Assembly: GCF_003332275.1 (NCBI RefSeq)
Contig: NZ_QOVA01000023.1
Location: forward strand, 1-61,312
Length of the DNA: 61,312 bases
Source of the DNA: Edaphovirga cremea
GTDB lineage: Bacteria > Pseudomonadota > Gammaproteobacteria > Enterobacterales > Enterobacteriaceae
Reading direction: 5' to 3'
Both the position numbers and the translations under genes were made by a program. Below are positions 8,025 to 16,271 of the stretch, piece after piece (within the stretch, counting starts at the first letter, position 1; the number at the start of each line of letters is the position of its first letter). The notes under the pieces are model-generated. The model saw only the letters and a list, made by a program, of their open reading frames with translations, searched no databases and was not told the DNA's origin.

Positions 8025-9350
8025 ATGAAGACGTATGCACTGGTCGGTACAGGTGGTCGTTCCGGGATGTTTCTGGAAGCCATTGCGACGACCTACCAGA
8101 AGTCGGCCCGTCTGGTGGCGTTATGTGATACCAACCAGACCCGCATGGATTATGCCAACCGGAATCTGGAGAACTGGGGCCATGCTGCCGTGGCAACCTG
8201 GAAAGCGACGGATTTCGAACAGATGATCGCCCAGCACCATCCTGACATCGTTATCGTTACCAGCGTGGATCGCACCCACGATCGCTACATCATTCGCGCC
8301 ATGGAACTGGGATGTGACGTGATCACTGAAAAGCCCATGACGATCGATGCTGACCGTTGCATGGCAATTGTTGATGCCGTGGAGCGAACTGGCCGCGATT
8401 TGCGCGTCACCTTCAATTATCGCTATGCGCCCCACCACAGCAAATTGCGTGAGTTGATTCTCAATAACACCATTGGCGAGGTTTTCTCCGTCCATTTTGA
8501 GTGGTTGTTGAATACCCAGCACGGTGCCGATTATTTCCGCCGTTGGCATCGCGACAAACGCAACAGTGGCGGGCTGCTGGTGCATAAATCCACCCACCAC
8601 TTTGATTTGGTGAATTTCTGGCTCGGATCTGTACCCGAGTCGGTCTATGCCCAGGGTGATTTGCGTTTCTACGGTAAGGAAAACGCGGAAAACCGCGGGG
8701 TTACCGAGTTCTATCCGCGCTGCCACAACCATGAAAATGCCCAGAATGATCCTTTTGCCTTGCATCTGGAAGAGCGGGCCATGCTGAAAAGTCTGTATCT
8801 GGATGCGGAACATGAAGATGGTTATCTGCGCGATCAGAGTGTGTTCGGTGATGGCATCAGCATAGAAGATACGCTGGCGGTGCTGGTGAAATATCGCAAC
8901 AAAACGCTGCTGACCTACTCCCTCAATGCCTACCAGCCGTGGGAAGGACTGAATATTGCCTTCAACGGCAGCAAAGGGCGGCTGGAAATGAAACTGGTGG
9001 AGAATTCCTACGTCAATGGCGGTGGGGAACGCAAGGAAGAAGGCAGCCTGATGGACTGCGACATCACTTTTTACCCGATGTTTGGTGCGCCTGAACGTAT
9101 CGCCGTGGAGTACGGAAAAGGCGGTCATGGCGGCGGTGATGCCTTGATTCTGGAGGAGTTGTTCGGCAATCCCGGCCCTGATCCACTCAAGCGCCGGGCG
9201 GGTTATCACGACGGTGCCATGTCTATTCTGACCGGGATCTGCGGCAATTTATCAATGCAGCGCAATCGACCCGTATTTATCGATGAATTACCCGTAGGTA
9301 GAAAACTTCTGGCGCGGAAAGCGGATATTTCCAAAAAAAGGGAGCAATAA
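8025..9350 (+). CDS. Gfo/Idh/MocA family NAD(P)-dependent oxidoreductase
   Basis: A 441-residue cytosolic dehydrogenase. The N-terminal Rossmann motif is GTGGRS (residues 8-13) and the family EKP motif (TEKPMT) carries the usual catalytic lysine. The long C-terminal alpha/beta domain and HKSTHHFDLVNFWLG are typical of large MocA-like members acting on sugars or uronates. It starts the operon with ogl (4-base gap), a sugar-binding protein and an isomerase, so oxidation or reduction of a galacturonate-derived sugar is a fair guess. AGAGGAAG precedes the ATG. Confidence 0.82.
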   Translation: MKTYALVGTGGRSGMFLEAIATTYQKSARLVALCDTNQTRMDYANRNLENWGHAAVATWKATDFEQMIAQHHPDIVIVTSVDRTHDRYIIRAMELGCDVITEKPMTIDADRCMAIVDAVERTGRDLRVTFNYRYAPHHSKLRELILNNTIGEVFSVHFEWLLNTQHGADYFRRWHRDKRNSGGLLVHKSTHHFDLVNFWLGSVPESVYAQGDLRFYGKENAENRGVTEFYPRCHNHENAQNDPFALHLEERAMLKSLYLDAEHEDGYLRDQSVFGDGISIEDTLAVLVKYRNKTLLTYSLNAYQPWEGLNIAFNGSKGRLEMKLVENSYVNGGGERKEEGSLMDCDITFYPMFGAPERIAVEYGKGGHGGGDALILEELFGNPGPDPLKRRAGYHDGAMSILTGICGNLSMQRNRPVFIDELPVGRKLLARKADISKKREQ

Positions 9351-9354
9351 TCAA

Positions 9355-10533
9355 ATGGCCAAGGGCGATATTTACCAACTTGAATACCATGAGTATATCG
9401 ATGAAGACACCGGCTCTCGGGTGACCAGACTGACTCCACCCGATGTCATCTGCCATCGGAACTACTTTTATCAGAAGTGTTTTCTGGATGAAGGAAGATC
9501 GCTGATTTTCGCTGCGGAATTCGCTGGGTTCCGCAACTATTACCTGCTCGAGCTTGCCTCGGGCAAAGCCACACAGTTGACCGAGGGCGCAGGTGACAAC
9601 ACATTTGGCGGCTTCCTTTCCCCTGACGAGCAGTATCTCTATTATGTCAAGGGTGAACGCAACCTGATGCGGGTGACACTGCAAGATCTGACCGAGATTT
9701 CCGTTTATCAGGTCGCTGATGAGTGGGTCGGTTACGGCACGTGGGTGGCTAATTCCGAGTGCACCAAATTGGTCGGTGTGGAGATTCACCGCGACAGTTG
9801 GCGTCCGGTCAGTGACTGGACGGTATTCCAGCAATTCTACGAGGAAAACCCGCTGTGCCGGGTGATCCGCATCGATTTGCAAACCGGCGAGCGTACAACG
9901 CTGCTACAGGAAAACCAGTGGCTCGGTCACCCTATCTATCGCCCTTTCGATGACAATTCGGTGGCATTTTGCCATGAAGGACCGCTGGACCGGGTTGATA
10001 CCCGGATGTGGTTGATGAATGAAGATGGCAGCGATATCCGCAAAGTGAAGCAACCCGCTCCCGGTGAGAGCTATACCCATGAATTCTGGGTACCGGACGG
10101 TTCCGCCATGATGTATGTGACCTATGTTAAAGACAGCCCGACTCGTTATCTCTGCCGCGTCAATCCCGACTCGGGCGTGGACGAAAAACTGGTGCAAATG
10201 CCACCTTGTTCACACGTGATGAGCAATTACGACGGACAATTGGCGGTAGGCGATGGCTCAGGAAAGCCTATTGATATCGCCGACAATGAAGGTTATGGCG
10301 ATATTACCGATCCTTTTTTATATCTCTTTGACCTCAAAAAAAGAAAAACCCATAGAGTTGCCAAACACAGCAGCTCCTGGTTGGTGCTGGATGGCGATCG
10401 CCAGGTTACCCATCCTCACCCCTCTTTTACACCCGATGAAAAGCAAGTGCTGTTCTCATCCGATAAGGATGGTAAACCGGCGTTGTACCTTGCCACTATT
10501 CCTGACTCTGTTCTCCACGATATTCAATCATAA
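9355..10533 (+). CDS. ogl: Oligogalacturonate lyase
   Basis: A 392-residue cytoplasmic seven-bladed propeller lyase. Ogl splits unsaturated digalacturonate into 5-keto-4-deoxyuronate, the last depolymerising step of pectin breakdown before KduI, KduD and KdgK. Length matches the family (about 388), and the HPHPSF segment carries two of the His residues that bind the metal in studied Ogl. It is translated four bases after the oxidoreductase gene. In Dickeya and Pectobacterium ogl is repressed by KdgR, but I see no KdgR palindrome upstream of this operon. Confidence 0.92.
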   Translation: MAKGDIYQLEYHEYIDEDTGSRVTRLTPPDVICHRNYFYQKCFLDEGRSLIFAAEFAGFRNYYLLELASGKATQLTEGAGDNTFGGFLSPDEQYLYYVKGERNLMRVTLQDLTEISVYQVADEWVGYGTWVANSECTKLVGVEIHRDSWRPVSDWTVFQQFYEENPLCRVIRIDLQTGERTTLLQENQWLGHPIYRPFDDNSVAFCHEGPLDRVDTRMWLMNEDGSDIRKVKQPAPGESYTHEFWVPDGSAMMYVTYVKDSPTRYLCRVNPDSGVDEKLVQMPPCSHVMSNYDGQLAVGDGSGKPIDIADNEGYGDITDPFLYLFDLKKRKTHRVAKHSSSWLVLDGDRQVTHPHPSFTPDEKQVLFSSDKDGKPALYLATIPDSVLHDIQS

Positions 10534-10548
10534 TAAGAGGGTTCAGCT

Positions 10549-11844
10549 ATGTTACTAAGACCAATTACGTTTGCCGCGACATTATTGCTTGCCACTTCCG
10601 GCATGGCACAGGCGGAAAATGTGGAATTACGCCTCTCCTGGTGGGGAGGAAATAGCCGCCATCAGGCGACGCTTCAGGCAGTGAAAGCCTTTGAGGAGAA
10701 ATATCCCAATATCAAAGTCCAGGCCGAATATGCTGGCTGGGAAGGATATTTATCTCGCTTTACCACGCAGATTGCTGGTGGAAAAGAACCGGACGTTATT
10801 CAAACCAACTGGAACTGGTTGCCGATATTTTCCAAGGATGGCACAGGTTTTTATGATTTAAATCAGGTGGCCAATAAGCTGGATTTGACGCAGTACGAAC
10901 CGCAGTCCCTGGAAACGGTGACGGTGAATGGTAAACTCAATGGTATTCCTGTGGCGGCGACCGCACGCAGCTTTTATTACAATAAAAAGAAATGGGAAGA
11001 AATGGGTATCGCTTATCCGCAAAGCTGGGATGAGTTGAAGGCAGCGGGCCTCGCTTTTAAGGCCAAAGATGAAAACAGCTATCCATTGGTTCTCGACTAT
11101 ATGGAATCGCTGACCCTGCTGCACTCTTTTATGGTACAGAAATACAATATTCCTGCGATTGACGAGAAGAGCGGAAAATTCCCTTATACGCCAGCCCAAT
11201 GGGAAGAGTTTTTCCAGGTTTATAAAGACCTCATCGACAGCCATGTTTTCCCTTCCATGCGCGTACTGGCCTCCTACGGCAAAGCGAATACATGGGAAAT
11301 GAAACCGTGGATTAACAGTGACTGGGGTGGGATTTACATGTGGAATACCAACGCCAACATGTATGAAAACAACCTGGCTGCACCGAATAACAAGTTGGAA
11401 CTTGGGCCATTCTTTATGCTGCCGGGAGCCAAAGACGCCGGGTTATTCTTTAAACCTACGATGATGTTCAGCATTAGCCGCACGACCAAACACCCTGAGG
11501 AAGCGGCCCTGCTGGTTAACTTCCTGATGAATGAGCCTGCCGGGATCAAAGCCATGGGGCTGGAGCGCGGTGTGCCACTGAGTAAAACGGCTTACCAGCA
11601 ACTGGTGCAGGATGGCACCATTCAGGAAGGCAGCCTTGCGGTCGCGGGTATGAAATCATTCATGGCGTTACCTCATAACGTGCCGACGTCACCTTATTTT
11701 GACTACCCGCAATTTGTCGCGCTCTATCATGAAACTATTCAGAATATCGATCAGGGTAATATTACGGTAAAACAAGCCGCCGCTTCTTTTGCAAAGAATG
11801 CTGAGAGAATTATGAAACGCACAATGAAAGAGTCAGCAAAATAA
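10549..11844 (+). CDS. Sugar ABC transporter substrate-binding protein (TogB-like)
   Basis: A 431-residue periplasmic binding protein with a Sec signal peptide (cleavage probably after MAQA, residue 22) and the family-1 pattern LRLSWWGGNSRH at the mature start. The context with ogl suggests oligogalacturonides, as for TogB. No permease or ATPase gene (togMNA) is present here, so it must share a transporter encoded elsewhere or be an orphan. It lies 15 bases after ogl in the same operon, with AAGAGGG before the ATG. Confidence 0.82.
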   Translation: MLLRPITFAATLLLATSGMAQAENVELRLSWWGGNSRHQATLQAVKAFEEKYPNIKVQAEYAGWEGYLSRFTTQIAGGKEPDVIQTNWNWLPIFSKDGTGFYDLNQVANKLDLTQYEPQSLETVTVNGKLNGIPVAATARSFYYNKKKWEEMGIAYPQSWDELKAAGLAFKAKDENSYPLVLDYMESLTLLHSFMVQKYNIPAIDEKSGKFPYTPAQWEEFFQVYKDLIDSHVFPSMRVLASYGKANTWEMKPWINSDWGGIYMWNTNANMYENNLAAPNNKLELGPFFMLPGAKDAGLFFKPTMMFSISRTTKHPEEAALLVNFLMNEPAGIKAMGLERGVPLSKTAYQQLVQDGTIQEGSLAVAGMKSFMALPHNVPTSPYFDYPQFVALYHETIQNIDQGNITVKQAAASFAKNAERIMKRTMKESAK

Positions 11845-11921
11845 ATAAACATTGATGTGCCAATTATTTACTTAAAACATCAATTAACAAAAAATTCATT
11901 CAACCAGGCATTCATCACTAC

Positions 11922-11951
11922 CTCCCCGGATAAATAGCATTATCCGGGGAG
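11922..11951 (+). terminator. Hairpin between the binding protein and isomerase genes
   Basis: A perfect 12-bp stem, CTCCCCGGATAA with TTATCCGGGGAG, and a 6-base loop in a 143-base gap. Only a weak T-rich stretch follows. It may end most transcripts from the ogl operon or stabilise the mRNA 3' end, leaving the isomerase gene partly separate. Confidence 0.65.
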
Positions 11952-11987
11952 AATCCTCGATTATTACTTATCTGATGGAAGGATATT

Positions 11988-12803
11988 ATGATTACGTTTA
12001 GCGCCACCCTCACCTGTCAGTATGACGCTATATTTTCTCCGTTCAGCGCCTCGAATTTTCAGCAGGGATTGGCATGGCTGCAAAACAGCAATTTTGATGC
12101 GGCAGAATTATGTATTGCCGATTATAACGATGTGGATGTGATGGCAATAGCCAGAGTATTAGCCGATCACGGTTTGGGTTGTACCACCATTGCGAGCGGG
12201 CAGGCACGTAAAAGGGAGGGGCTGTCATTGCTGGCAGAAGACAATTCCCTGCTGCAAAAAACCCGCCAGCGGATCTATCAACATATTGATGCGGCAACAA
12301 TATTGGGATCTTTTGTCACGATTGGTTCGCTGCGCGCCACCGATTCGCTACTGAGTGCTGAATGCTATAGGGACTCACTGGCCGAAGGGCTACGGCCTTG
12401 CATGGATTATGCGCAGAAATGCGGGGTAACGCTGATTATAGAAGCGCTGAACCGTTATGAAGTGAGCCATCTCAACAGCGCCGCAGAGATGCAGGTATTC
12501 CACGATTTTATTGGCGCGCCGTCTCACGTTGGAATTCTGTGGGATGTGTTTCATGCCAATATTGAGGATCAAGATTTTGCGCAAGCTATTCAACTTATGG
12601 GATCAAAGCTGCGCCATGTGCATTTCGCCGATTCCAACCGCGCTTTTCCTGGCTATGGTCATTTGGACTTTGATGCTATTTATCGCCAGTTGCAGCAAGC
12701 CGGTTATCAAGGGGCAATCTCACTGGAATGTCTGTGCAAACCTTCGGCGCAAACGGTCATTGATCAGTCCGGCCCGTTTATCCAGCGATTGCGGCAGCTA
12801 TGA
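11988..12803 (+). CDS. Sugar phosphate isomerase/epimerase (xylose isomerase-like TIM barrel)
   Basis: A 271-residue cytosolic TIM-barrel protein. Metal-site elements are visible: IIEALNRYE, a downstream WDVFHANIE and HVHFADSNR, then ISLEC near the C-terminus, the usual Glu/Asp/His/Glu set. Relatives include hydroxypyruvate isomerase, tagatose or fructose 3-epimerases and inositol enzymes. Its place after ogl and the binding protein suggests work on a pectin-derived sugar acid; the substrate is unknown. GGAAGG precedes the ATG. Confidence 0.78.
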   Translation: MITFSATLTCQYDAIFSPFSASNFQQGLAWLQNSNFDAAELCIADYNDVDVMAIARVLADHGLGCTTIASGQARKREGLSLLAEDNSLLQKTRQRIYQHIDAATILGSFVTIGSLRATDSLLSAECYRDSLAEGLRPCMDYAQKCGVTLIIEALNRYEVSHLNSAAEMQVFHDFIGAPSHVGILWDVFHANIEDQDFAQAIQLMGSKLRHVHFADSNRAFPGYGHLDFDAIYRQLQQAGYQGAISLECLCKPSAQTVIDQSGPFIQRLRQL

Positions 12804-12897
12804 ATAATTGAAACAGGCAAAAAAAGACTGGATGGCGATGACTTAATACGCTTATCGCCCCCAGCCCTTCAGCCGCTTATTTACTACACGTTATTTA

Positions 12898-13908
12898 CTA
12901 CAGCCCTCGTTTTTCCATCAGAACCGCCAGATCAATCAGGCGGTTGGAAAAGCCCCACTCGTTGTCGTACCAGGCGAGGATCTTCACTAACTTGCCACCG
13001 ATAACCAATGTGGAAAGCCCATCAATAATTGAAGAGCGCGGATCGCCTTTATAATCACTCGACACCAGCGGTTCATCGCTGTAACCGAGAATACCTTGCA
13101 GAGGGCCAGATTCCGCGGCCTTGATAAAGGCAGCATTCACCTCATCCACCGTCACATCGCGCTTCAACGTCACCGTTAAATCGACGATAGAAACCAGCGG
13201 CACGGGCACCCGCAGGGAATAACCGGTCAAGCGTCCATCCAGTTCTGGGATAACCTTGCCGAGCGCTTTGGCGGCTCCGCTGGAGTAAGGGACGATCGAG
13301 AGTGCTGCGGCACGCGCGCCACGCAAATCTTTTTCCGGTTGGTCGTGCAGAGCCTGACTATTGGTATAGGCGTGCGTCGTATTCATCAGGCCATATTCGA
13401 TGCCGAAGGCCTGATGGAGCACCTGAGCCGCGGGCGCAAGGCCGTTGGTGGTGCAACTGCCGTTGCTGACAACCTTGTGAACAGCCGGATCGTACTGCTC
13501 ATGATTGACGCCCATCACTACGGTAATGTCGTCGTTCTTGCCAGGTGCGGAGATGATGACGCGTTTGGCCCCACCTTTCGTAATATGCACCTCGGCCTGA
13601 GCCTTGTCAGTGAAGAACCCCGTGGCTTCGATCACGATGTCGACGCCTACGCTTTGCCATGGAATCGAGCCGGGATCCCTCTCGGAGAAGACGCGAACAG
13701 GACGTCCATCGATCAGCAGTTGACCCTCTCCGGCTTCAACGTTGACTGGCAAAGTGCCCAAGAGCGAATCATATTTCAACAGATGAGCCAGGGTTTTGCT
13801 GTCTGTTAAATCGTTGATCGCAACAACTTGGAAATCACTGCGCCCCAGAGCGGCGCGTAAAACATTTCGACCGATCCTGCCAAACCCATTGATACCTACG
13901 TTGACCAT
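12898..13908 (-). CDS. Second glyceraldehyde-3-phosphate dehydrogenase, variant active site
   Basis: A 336-residue type I GAPDH with the NAD-binding start VGINGFGRIGR and the conserved WYDNEWG end. The catalytic motif reads SNGSCTTNGLAP where most enzymes have SNASCTTNCLAP: the nucleophilic Cys is kept, while the neighbouring Cys is Gly and an Ala is Gly. NDLTDSKTLAHLLKYDS resembles GapB/Gap2-type rather than enterobacterial GapA proteins. It lies downstream of the GlxA-type regulator gene, same strand, 77-base gap. Possible role: gluconeogenic, oxidation-tolerant or inhibitor-tolerant paralogue; this is inference. AAGGAG precedes the start. Confidence 0.9.
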   Translation of the reverse strand: MVNVGINGFGRIGRNVLRAALGRSDFQVVAINDLTDSKTLAHLLKYDSLLGTLPVNVEAGEGQLLIDGRPVRVFSERDPGSIPWQSVGVDIVIEATGFFTDKAQAEVHITKGGAKRVIISAPGKNDDITVVMGVNHEQYDPAVHKVVSNGSCTTNGLAPAAQVLHQAFGIEYGLMNTTHAYTNSQALHDQPEKDLRGARAAALSIVPYSSGAAKALGKVIPELDGRLTGYSLRVPVPLVSIVDLTVTLKRDVTVDEVNAAFIKAAESGPLQGILGYSDEPLVSSDYKGDPRSSIIDGLSTLVIGGKLVKILAWYDNEWGFSNRLIDLAVLMEKRGL

Positions 13909-13985
13909 GATGAACTCCTTCGTTTTTTGCCTTCTTCAAATGTAGTCCGAGAAAGGTATGGCGTAAATGACATATAAAGATCAAT

Positions 13986-14966
13986 TTAGGCCAACATGCG
14001 GGAACAAAAGCGTTCGCGGTACTCCGTTGGAGTGAGTTGCAGATTTCTTTCGAAAACACGGCGCAGGTTGAGACTATTGCCAAAACCGCTATCCACGGCG
14101 ACCTGCTCAATCCCTTCCGCGCCCTGTTCGAGTCGTTGTCTGGCGGCATTCAGCCGCAATTCTTCGACATATTTGGCTGGGCTTATGCCTGTCTCACGAG
14201 TGAAGACGCGCGTGAAGTTACGCGGACTCATGGCAACCCGATCGGCCAGTTTCTCAACCGACAAATCGCAGGCAATGTTGTCGATGATCCAGGCTTGAAG
14301 ATCGCGGATCGGCCCTGGTTTCTGGGCAGGGTTCAGCAGGTGACGGCTGAATTGAGACTGTCCACCGGGTCTACGCAGGAACATGACCAGATCTTGCGCT
14401 ACATTGCGGGCCAGAGTGAAACCATAATCGTCTTCAACGAGAGCCAAAGTAAGATCGAAGCCCGAACTCACCCCTGCCGAAGTCCAGATTGATCCGTCCT
14501 GTACATAGATCGGCCCTCTCTCGACTATCACGCTGGGAAAGTTGGATTGCAGGGCGTCCAGCGATCGCCAATGGGTGGTGGCCCGACGACCGTCCAGCAG
14601 GCCGGTCTGGGCGAGGAGCCAGGCCCCGCCACAGATAGACACTACCCGCCGCGCATGGGGGGCGGCGCGGCGAACCCAATCGACAACGCTACTGCCCTCC
14701 TGATCGGTCAATCCTTTTCCGGTGATCATGATCGTGTCACGTTCAAGTTCGGGGTCGAGATCCGAGAGTCGATGATCCGCCAACAGATTCAGTCCCGACA
14801 TTCCATGCACGACGCGATGGGGTTGCGTCGTGGCAATTGTCACCTGGTAGAGCGGCGTCAGCGAATCCTTCGGCCTCAAGCGGTTGGCTTGCCCCAGGAT
14901 GTCGGCGATTCCCGCCGCTTCAAATAACATGCCCCCTTCGGGGACGATAATCAGGAAAGTGTTCAT
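13986..14966 (-). CDS. GlxA/FtrA-type transcriptional regulator (DJ-1/PfpI plus AraC HTH)
   Basis: A 326-residue regulator: an N-terminal class I glutamine-amidotransferase-like DJ-1/PfpI domain (about 1-170, with SICGGAWLLAQTG at the nucleophile elbow) and a C-terminal AraC-type DNA-binding domain (about 220-326, with MSPRNFTRVFTRETG). I take the ATG at 14966, preceded by AAGGA, over the TTG further upstream. Family members control small catabolic or stress genes. The GAPDH gene directly downstream is the obvious candidate target or operon partner. Confidence 0.85.
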   Translation of the reverse strand: MNTFLIIVPEGGMLFEAAGIADILGQANRLRPKDSLTPLYQVTIATTQPHRVVHGMSGLNLLADHRLSDLDPELERDTIMITGKGLTDQEGSSVVDWVRRAAPHARRVVSICGGAWLLAQTGLLDGRRATTHWRSLDALQSNFPSVIVERGPIYVQDGSIWTSAGVSSGFDLTLALVEDDYGFTLARNVAQDLVMFLRRPGGQSQFSRHLLNPAQKPGPIRDLQAWIIDNIACDLSVEKLADRVAMSPRNFTRVFTRETGISPAKYVEELRLNAARQRLEQGAEGIEQVAVDSGFGNSLNLRRVFERNLQLTPTEYRERFCSRMLA

Positions 14967-14996
14967 GTCCTTAAAATACAAATTAAACAAAAGAAG

Positions 14997-15512
14997 TCAA
15001 GTTACAGCCGGGTTTTGTAACCACCACAACCGCAACTTCAATCCCCACGAACTGCTCCATCCGCTGGTGCTGTGCACCATTTTTCCTTTATCAATAATGA
15101 TAAACGTGGGCGTGGCGTTGATGCCCCACTCCCTCGCCAATCGCCCCTGATTATCGTTGACCACCGGGAACGTCAGCCCCTTGGCCTTCATGCCACGCAA
15201 AAGCCGTTGATCGTCACCGGAGCGAATCGCAATACTTAAAACATTCACGCCATCCGCGTTTAGCGCTTCGACCGTTGGTGAAGTGAATTTACACACCGCG
15301 CACCACGTTGCCCAAAGGTAAACCAGCAAAGGTTGGTCAGCGCTGAGTTCTGTCAGAGAAACGTACTGACCATTGGTGAGCATCAGTTCCGACTGCATCG
15401 TCATCGTGGTCAGCGGCGCGGGCTTGCGCCACTGATCGACACCCCATGAAATCACAGCCAGCATCAGCGCAAAAATGGCCAGTTCCCTGGCCCATTTCTT
15501 CCATTTTGTCAT
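14997..15512 (-). CDS. scsD: Thioredoxin-like protein ScsD
   Basis: A 171-residue membrane-anchored thioredoxin fold protein. One N-terminal transmembrane helix (about 12-26) is followed by a periplasmic domain with the CXXC pair WCAVC and the cis-Pro region INATPTF. In the Scs system of Salmonella ScsB, ScsC and ScsD move reducing power to periplasmic thiols and give copper and peroxide tolerance. Last gene of scsABCD; its start overlaps the scsC stop by four bases. Confidence 0.87.
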   Translation of the reverse strand: MTKWKKWARELAIFALMLAVISWGVDQWRKPAPLTTMTMQSELMLTNGQYVSLTELSADQPLLVYLWATWCAVCKFTSPTVEALNADGVNVLSIAIRSGDDQRLLRGMKAKGLTFPVVNDNQGRLAREWGINATPTFIIIDKGKMVHSTSGWSSSWGLKLRLWWLQNPAVT

Positions 15513-16267
15513 GATGACGTCCTTGCCAATTGAGCCTTCACGACCTGTTCCAAAACGTCATAACTGACAGCGCCAGGGATCATTTGATCGCCGATCAGCG
15601 TCGCCGGAGTGCCTTGCACGCCAAGCAGATCGGCGAGACGCAAACTGCTGCGGACTTCATCGAGCGTCTTCTTATCAATGCTCAGGTTATCGTTGCCGGT
15701 AGATTTAAGCGCACTGACAATACTTCCCTTGGTGTGATTACCTTTTTTGGACATCAAACGCTGATGCAATGCCAGAAAACGATCGGGCTGCTGTTGCCAC
15801 AGAGTCAACGCATACTGTGCGGAACTCTGTGAGGTTTCGCCCCTGAACGGTAAAAGCTTCAACACGATCGCGACGTCAGGGTATTTTTTGACGATCTGTT
15901 CCAACCTGGGATCAAACTGTTTGCAATACGGGCAGTTGTAATCAGTAAATGACACTAGGGTCAGTTTGGCATTTTTAGCGCCAATTCGTGGGCTGGCGGC
16001 ATTATTGAACAAGGCGTCTTTGTTCTGCTCGATGATTTTTCCAAGCCGCGCACCGGCCTGTTCAGTACTACGCTGCTCCCATGCATTGACTGCTTCTTCC
16101 AGAATCTGCGGGTTATTTACCAACGTGTCACGAATCAATTCCCGCACCTGATTTTGTTGTGCTGATGTCAATGGCTCCGCGATACTGCTGAAACTTATCG
16201 CCGCAGAGATCAGTGCAACACATGCCAGCAAAGTCATTTTCAGCAGTCGGATATTGTTCATTTTCAT
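15509..16267 (-). CDS. scsC: DsbA-family periplasmic disulfide protein ScsC
   Basis: A 252-residue periplasmic protein with a signal peptide, then a short helical segment that in known ScsC-like proteins mediates oligomerisation, then a DsbA/DsbG-type thioredoxin domain with NCPYC (CXXC) and cis-Pro QGTPATL. ScsC is kept reduced by ScsB and acts as reductase or isomerase; Salmonella ScsC binds copper. The start at 16267 fits the AAGGA ten bases upstream and the leader; scsB ends four bases before it. Confidence 0.87.
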   Translation of the reverse strand: MKMNNIRLLKMTLLACVALISAAISFSSIAEPLTSAQQNQVRELIRDTLVNNPQILEEAVNAWEQRSTEQAGARLGKIIEQNKDALFNNAASPRIGAKNAKLTLVSFTDYNCPYCKQFDPRLEQIVKKYPDVAIVLKLLPFRGETSQSSAQYALTLWQQQPDRFLALHQRLMSKKGNHTKGSIVSALKSTGNDNLSIDKKTLDEVRSSLRLADLLGVQGTPATLIGDQMIPGAVSYDVLEQVVKAQLARTSS

Positions 16268-16271
16268 GGCG

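Noticed and set aside
8121..9209. A 362-codon open frame antisense to the Gfo/Idh/MocA gene
   Set aside because: It lies wholly opposite a well-supported dehydrogenase, lacks a ribosome site and has the low-complexity composition of an antisense codon shadow.
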